From an uncultured bacterium (GTDB taxonomy: Bacteria > Verrucomicrobiota > Kiritimatiellia > RFP12 > UBA1067), in the NCBI GenBank assembly GCA_900547945.1, contig URIT01000054.1:1-18652 (forward strand): DNA of 18,652 nucleotides. Reading direction: 5' to 3'. The position numbers and the translations under genes were made by a program. The notes under the pieces are model-generated. The model was not told the DNA's origin. It ran no database searches and saw nothing but the letters and a program-made list of their open reading frames with translations. Shown one piece after another: positions 14,317 to 18,652 of the stretch; positions within the stretch are counted from its first letter, which is position 1; each line of letters starts with the position of its first letter.

Positions 14317-17300
14317 CGCCGAAGGAGCTGACGAACGAGATCCTGATCGGCTGGGGCGGCGTGGAGGTCTTCAACCAGGCCCTCATGCTCGCGAAGCGCG
14401 GGCAGGTGGTGCGGGCGGACTGGGACGCCGCCACGTGCAAGGCGACCGGCAAGATCGCAACGGGGAACGGCTGGGACATGCCCACCGGCTTCACGCTGCA
14501 GGCCAACGGGCGCATCGTGTCGCACTGCCCCTGCCGCACGAACCAGGAATTCGGCATGGTCTGCCCGCACGTCGTCGCCATCGGCCTCTACCTGATGTGC
14601 AGGATGAGCGACCCGGAGGCGGAGGAGAAGTATCAGCAGGAGGCGCGCGCCGCGCGCCGCGCCGCCACGGTCGATCCCGCCCTCTACATCCGCCGCGCGC
14701 CGCACGGCGTGCCGATGCGCCTGTCGCTCACGTGGGACGAGGCGACGTTCGCGGACGACTTCTACAACGGCGGCGTGCGGGCGCAGCTCGCCCTCTTCGA
14801 CCGGGCGGGCAACCGCTACTTCCCGGACGACGCCCGTCTGCGGGCGGCGCCGGGCGTGCGGCTCGCCCATGCGGCGGAGAACCTGCTCGGCGTGCTGGAG
14901 GACATCTGCGAAGGGCCCGCGACGCGCGAGATCCTGCTGCGTCCGGCGGACTTCCTCAACGTCGCCGCGATGCTCACGCAGGCGCCCAGGGTCGCGTGCG
15001 GGCTGCGGGCCGCGTACGACGAGGCGGACGGCAGCTTCACGCTCGCGCCGCACGTCGAGCTGCCGTTCGCGCACTGGGCGGCGTCCAACCGCTTCCTCGT
15101 CCACGGGAAGACGGGGTTTGTGTGGAGCCGTCCGCTGACCGCGACGGGCGCGGAGGGGCGTGGCGTCTTCACGCCGCTCGCGCACGTGCTCGCCGGGCCG
15201 TTCCAGTCCATCTACCGCACGGCCGAGGTCATTCCGCGCGCGGCGATGCCGTCGTTCCTGCACGCCAACCTGCCGCTCCTGCGCGCGCAGTGTGCGGTGG
15301 AGCTCTCGCCGTCGGAAGACCTGTTCCGGTTCGAGCCGGACGCCCCCGTGTTCGTGCTGGAGGTGTCGGGGTCGCGGGCCTCGCTCGGCGCGGACCTCTT
15401 CGCGGTCTACGGCGCGCAGCGGATTCTCTGCGGCGCGGCGGCGGGGGCGGACGACATCTGCCGTCCCGACCCCGACGACCTGCTCCTCTACCACACGCGG
15501 AACCTCGCCGCCGAACAGGCCGCGCTGAAGACGCTCGCGCAGGCCGGCTTCGCGCAGGAGGGCACGTCCGTCCACTGGTACATCACCGAGCCGCGCGACG
15601 TGCTCAACTTCCTCGGCGGTGGCGGGCCGGCGCTGGAGCGCCTGGGGTGGAAGGTGGTCTTCTCGGAGCGGCTGAACAACCTCGTGGACGGCCTCGGGCA
15701 CATCGTCGCGACGGTGGACGTGTCCGACGTGCCGGGCGCGCGGGACGGGGCGTTCGAGGTGGGCTGCGCGTTCGACGACGGCGGACGGAACATCCCCCCC
15801 GCCGAGATCCAGGCGGCAATCAACCGCGGCGACTCCTACCTGATGGCGAACGGCGAGACGGTGCTGTTCGACGCGGGCGCGGTCGCGCTCATGCGGGGCG
15901 TGTTCTCGGACTGTCCGAGTCGCCCCGGCGCGAAGCCGGGCCACTTCCGCGTGCCGTCCCTCTACGCCCCCTACGTGCAGGCGTCCCTCGGCGCCCTCTG
16001 CGACGCGGTGGAGCTGGAGGACGCGGCGGCGCCGAACTGGCGCGAGACCGCCGCGAAGCGCAACCGCGACGAGCGGGCGAAGTGGGAGCCGGTGGACCTG
16101 GGGCGGCTGGAGGGGACGCTGCGCCCCTACCAGAAGGAGGGCGTCTACTGGATGCGCTTCCTTGAAAAAAGCGGGCTCTCGGGGCTGCTGGCGGACGAAA
16201 TGGGCCTCGGCAAGACGCTCCAGACGCTGACGTGGATCTCGCTCGCGCGGACGGACCCGGAGGCGTGCGGGAAGCCCGCCCTCGTCGTCTGCCCCACCTC
16301 GCTCGTGCAGAACTGGGCCGCCGAGGCGGAGAAGTTCACGCCGTGGCTGAAGCGGCTCGTCGTCTCGGGCCCCGACCGGGCGGCGTCCTTTGCGCGGATC
16401 TCGTCGTGCGACCTCGTCATCACCTCCTACGCGCTTTTGCAGCGCGACCTGGAAGCGGCCTACCTCGACAAGACCTTCGGCGTCGTCGTCCTCGACGAGG
16501 CGCAGCACATCAAGAACCGCCAGACGCGGAACGCGAAGGCCGCGAAGCAGCTCACGAGCGTGCAGAAGCTCGTCCTCACCGGCACGCCCGTTGAGAACTC
16601 GGTGGCGGACGTGTGGAGCATCTTCGACTTCCTGCTGCCCGGCTACCTCGGGCAGTACGACGCCTTCCGGGCGACGACGCAGGAGGTGATCGAGGCGGGC
16701 GGCCCGGAGGGGCGGGCGGAGCAGGAGAAGCTGCACCGCAAGCTGCATCCCTTCATCCTCCGCCGCCTGAAGAAGACGGTCGCGAAGGACCTGCCGGACA
16801 AGATCGTGAAGGTCGCCTACAGCCCGATGACGGAGGAGCAGCAGCGCTGGTACAACCAGCTGCTCGCCGACGCGCGCGGCCGGATCGGCGACATGGTCAA
16901 GGCGAAGGGCTTCGCGAAGTCCCGCATGGAGATCCTCGCGCTCCTCATGCGCCTGAGGCAGGTGGCGAGCCACCTGGAGCTGCTGAAGGAGTACCGCGAG
17001 AAGCAGGGCGCGCGCCGGACCGGGGCGTCTACAACGGACGGCGGCAGCGCCCTCTCCGGCAAGCTGGAGGTCTTCCTCGAACTGCTCGACGAGGCCATCG
17101 ACGGCGGGCACCGCGTGCTCGTCTTCAGCCAGTTCGTCTCGATGCTCACGATCCTGCGGCGCGAACTTGCGGCGCGCGGCATCCGCTACTGCTACCTGGA
17201 CGGCGAGACGAAGGACCGCCTCGGCGCGTGCCGCACGTTCAACACCGATGCGTCGATTCCGCTTTTCCTCATCTCGCTCCACGCGGGCGGCACGGGCCTC

Positions 17301-17567
17301 AACCTCACGGGGGCGGACATGGTCGTCCACTTCGACCCCTGGTGGAACCCCGCCGTCGAGGCCCAGGCGACTGACCGTGCGCACCGCATCGGGCAGAAGA
17401 AGACCGTCTACGTCGTGAAGCTCATCGCGCAGGATTCCGTGGAGGAGCGCGTACTCGCCCTCCAGCAGAAGAAGCAGCTCGTGATTGATGCGACGGTGGG
17501 CACCACCGACGAGGCGGCCGTCCAGAAACTCACCTACGACGACATCCGGTCCATCTTGGGCTATTAA
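14313..17567 (+). CDS. SWIM zinc-finger SNF2-family helicase
   Basis: A cytosolic Swi2/Snf2 ATPase of 1084 residues that would track along DNA or remodel protein-DNA complexes. An N-terminal SWIM zinc finger has C72, C74, C84 and H86 (CxC-x9-CxH). A long beta-rich middle region (about 110-590) is typical of bacterial SNF2 proteins. The ATPase follows: LRPYQKEG, Walker A DEMGLGKT (628-635), Walker B box DEAQ (728-731), GTP motif III (757-759), then the HELICc half with VLVFSQF, GTGLNLTGAD, DPWWNP and motif VI QATDRAHRIGQ (1018-1028). I chose the ATG at 14313, whose ATGA overlaps the TatD stop. The same frame is open further upstream, but that stretch is the antiphase of the TatD gene. It ends in TAA at the edge of repeat copy B. 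Partners are unknown; a role in repair or transcription recycling is inference. Confidence 0.92.
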   Translation: MTPKELTNEILIGWGGVEVFNQALMLAKRGQVVRADWDAATCKATGKIATGNGWDMPTGFTLQANGRIVSHCPCRTNQEFGMVCPHVVAIGLYLMCRMSDPEAEEKYQQEARAARRAATVDPALYIRRAPHGVPMRLSLTWDEATFADDFYNGGVRAQLALFDRAGNRYFPDDARLRAAPGVRLAHAAENLLGVLEDICEGPATREILLRPADFLNVAAMLTQAPRVACGLRAAYDEADGSFTLAPHVELPFAHWAASNRFLVHGKTGFVWSRPLTATGAEGRGVFTPLAHVLAGPFQSIYRTAEVIPRAAMPSFLHANLPLLRAQCAVELSPSEDLFRFEPDAPVFVLEVSGSRASLGADLFAVYGAQRILCGAAAGADDICRPDPDDLLLYHTRNLAAEQAALKTLAQAGFAQEGTSVHWYITEPRDVLNFLGGGGPALERLGWKVVFSERLNNLVDGLGHIVATVDVSDVPGARDGAFEVGCAFDDGGRNIPPAEIQAAINRGDSYLMANGETVLFDAGAVALMRGVFSDCPSRPGAKPGHFRVPSLYAPYVQASLGALCDAVELEDAAAPNWRETAAKRNRDERAKWEPVDLGRLEGTLRPYQKEGVYWMRFLEKSGLSGLLADEMGLGKTLQTLTWISLARTDPEACGKPALVVCPTSLVQNWAAEAEKFTPWLKRLVVSGPDRAASFARISSCDLVITSYALLQRDLEAAYLDKTFGVVVLDEAQHIKNRQTRNAKAAKQLTSVQKLVLTGTPVENSVADVWSIFDFLLPGYLGQYDAFRATTQEVIEAGGPEGRAEQEKLHRKLHPFILRRLKKTVAKDLPDKIVKVAYSPMTEEQQRWYNQLLADARGRIGDMVKAKGFAKSRMEILALLMRLRQVASHLELLKEYREKQGARRTGASTTDGGSALSGKLEVFLELLDEAIDGGHRVLVFSQFVSMLTILRRELAARGIRYCYLDGETKDRLGACRTFNTDASIPLFLISLHAGGTGLNLTGADMVVHFDPWWNPAVEAQATDRAHRIGQKKTVYVVKLIAQDSVEERVLALQQKKQLVIDATVGTTDEAAVQKLTYDDIRSILGY

Positions 17568-17830
17568 ACCGGCCTTCGGCCTTTAAATGGTTAAATCGCC
17601 GCTTCGTGGCTTTAAATGCCGTTGGGCCGTCAGAATGACGGGAGGGACGCGCTTGTCGCGTCCGTTAGCCCTCCGGCCGCGACAAGCGCGGCCCTCCCGT
17701 TGGCCCGAAGCGCAATTCAAAGCCGCGCAGCGGCGGTTTAACCATGACGGCCCTCCCGTTGTGCGGAGCGCAAATTCAAAGCCGCGCAGCGGCGATTTAA
17801 CCACTTAAAGCCGCGAAGCGGCGACTTAAT
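17563..17830. repeat. 268-bp intergenic repeat, copy B
   Basis: It lies 4807 bp from copy A in the same orientation, with the same length and the same internal order of palindromes and the 26-bp-arm hairpin (17639-17664 with 17674-17699). It starts two bases before the TAA stop of the SNF2 gene and ends exactly at the base before the recO stop codon, so it fills the whole space between two convergent genes. Two of its palindromes carry TTCAAA where copy A has TTTAAA. Its hairpins could serve as a two-way terminator. Confidence 0.92.
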
Positions 17831-18568
17831 CTAATCTTTCAAGACCGCCAGCAGGGCGCGGCGCACGTCGGGGGGCTGTTCGAGGTGGAAGGCGAGGAAG
17901 ACGCCGAGGAAGCGCACGGCATCCGAGAGCGCTTCCGCCGACGTGGCGGCGGCGTCGGGGCGGCGGAGCGCGGCGACGGTACGGGGGGAGAGGCGCAGGG
18001 TGCGCGTACCCTCGCCACAGCGGCCGCGGTCAACCGCGAAGGGCGTCCAGACGGCGGCGGGATCCATCCCCGAGAAGTCGGGGGCGAGCCCGGCAAGACG
18101 GAGGATGGACATTTCAAGGGAGACGAGGGGGCCGAGAAGGGTGGCCGGGCGTTGGCCGGGGGTGGGGACGAGGGTGTCGAGGAACTGGTTGAGGTAGTCG
18201 AACCAGGCGGCGGATTCGCCGTCGGGGGGGGCGAGGGCGCGGACGAGATGGGCGGCGTAGCCCGCGAGCGAGGTCTCGCGCCAGTGTCCGCGCAGGGCGT
18301 CGCGCAGGTTCGTCGGCGTCACCTCCCGTAGGGCGTGGAGGTCGCCCGAGGCGCGCGCGTAGTAGAGGAGGTCGCAGGTGTAGAAGAGGTCGTACTGTCC
18401 GAGAAAGGCGCTCTTCGGGCGCACGGCGCCCTTGACGAGCGTCGAGACGACGCCGTGGTCGGGCGTGAGCCACGCGACCACGTGGCTTGTCCGCGACCAC
18501 GGATGGATGGCGAGGACGATGCCCCGCGTTCTGTTGATTTCTCCGGCCACGTTCAAACTATAGCACAT
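17831..18568 (-). CDS. recO: DNA repair protein RecO
   Basis: RecO works with RecR (and RecF) to load RecA on gapped DNA covered by SSB. It has 245 residues, about the normal length. An N-terminal OB fold at about 10-85 contains TRGIVLAIHPWSRTSHVVAWLTPDHG and VKGAVRPKSAF, followed by a helical domain (LAGYAAHLVRAL, ..LEMSILRLAGLAPDFSGMD). The C-terminal zinc-binding cysteines of some RecO proteins are not evident; only a lone CGEG segment is seen. The start is uncertain. The ATG at 18568 has only GGGA close in front, and an extended -10 box lies inside its first codons. A GTG at 18550 would coincide with the predicted transcription start and give 239 residues. It is convergent with the SNF2 gene and separated from it only by the repeat. 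Confidence 0.88.
   Translation of the reverse strand: MCYSLNVAGEINRTRGIVLAIHPWSRTSHVVAWLTPDHGVVSTLVKGAVRPKSAFLGQYDLFYTCDLLYYARASGDLHALREVTPTNLRDALRGHWRETSLAGYAAHLVRALAPPDGESAAWFDYLNQFLDTLVPTPGQRPATLLGPLVSLEMSILRLAGLAPDFSGMDPAAVWTPFAVDRGRCGEGTRTLRLSPRTVAALRRPDAAATSAEALSDAVRFLGVFLAFHLEQPPDVRRALLAVLKD
18557..18567 (-). promoter_or_regulatory. Extended -10 promoter of recO
   Basis: On the minus strand this reads TGTG-C-TATAGT, the same form as the thioredoxin promoter (TGTG-C-TATACT). No good -35 box is visible. It falls inside the first codons of the longest recO reading frame, which casts doubt on the ATG at 18568. Confidence 0.5.
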
Positions 18569-18619
18569 TTTCCCGTCTGTGGGGGGGTGATTGTCTGCGT
18601 TCCCACCGAATCCTTTCGA

Positions 18620-18651
18620 TGGTAGGGGCCGACGTCCTCGGCGGCCCGCGT
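18620..18651 (+). repeat. Single module of the 143-bp-period repeat family
   Basis: These 32 bases (from TGGTAGGGGCCGACGTCC on) match the start of the repeat units at 3144, 3287 and 3430. The match breaks at the last base of the window, so whether a longer copy continues cannot be seen. It shows that the family is dispersed, not confined to the array at 3001-3500. Confidence 0.85.
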
Positions 18652-18652
18652 C

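Noticed and set aside
14103..17384. 1093-residue frame on the minus strand opposite the SNF2 gene
   Set aside because: It is a shadow frame caused by high GC: its translation is Arg-rich with no recognisable motif, while the plus strand carries a full set of helicase motifs.

Overview
The window is a GC-rich bacterial segment with gene-like codon bias throughout. It looks like a Gram-negative carbohydrate degrader of the PVC superphylum, most likely a Kiritimatiellota-type or Verrucomicrobia-type genome. That is an inference from three things: a GH106-type rhamnosidase, a very large secreted protein built on autotransporter-associated beta-strand repeats but lacking a visible beta-barrel, and abundant short intergenic repeats. 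There is no rRNA gene or other marker here to prove the taxonomy.

Layout. 1-2958 is the 3' part of a GH106-type alpha-L-rhamnosidase, cut by the window edge. 3001-3500 is a tandem array with a 143-bp period, and one module of it reappears at the far end of the window (18620-18651). 3527-4641 is cysK with a promoter, two copies of an operator-like motif and a strong intrinsic terminator. 4663-8876 is a 1371-residue secreted beta-strand-repeat protein whose promoter has a run of nine G between the -35 and -10 boxes. 8877-8982 is a short intergenic repeat. 9042-10194 is a thioredoxin/thioredoxin-reductase-like pair, and 10314-11600 is metY (O-acetylhomoserine sulfhydrylase). 11780-12760 is a protein with three S1 domains. 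12756-13023 is a 268-bp repeat, followed by three overlapping genes: a small unknown protein, a TatD-like hydrolase and a SWIM/SNF2 helicase (13028-17567). A second copy of the 268-bp repeat (17563-17830) exactly fills the gap to the convergent recO gene (17831-18568, minus strand).

How the genes work together. cysK, trx/trxB-like and metY form a sulfur and thiol group: two sulfide-consuming enzymes, making cysteine and homocysteine, around a dithiol redox pair. A 17-bp motif CTAC-N6-GGTARAC occurs twice at the cysK promoter and once at the metY promoter, which suggests a shared sulfur-responsive regulator. The hypothetical/TatD/SNF2 cluster is coupled by 4-base overlaps and, with recO beyond it, leans towards nucleic-acid processing.

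The observations I rate highest are the poly-G promoter of the surface protein (possible phase variation), the shared cysK/metY operator, the repeat that lies flush against stop codons at TTAA, and a thioredoxin-reductase-like protein lacking the usual NADPH-binding motif.
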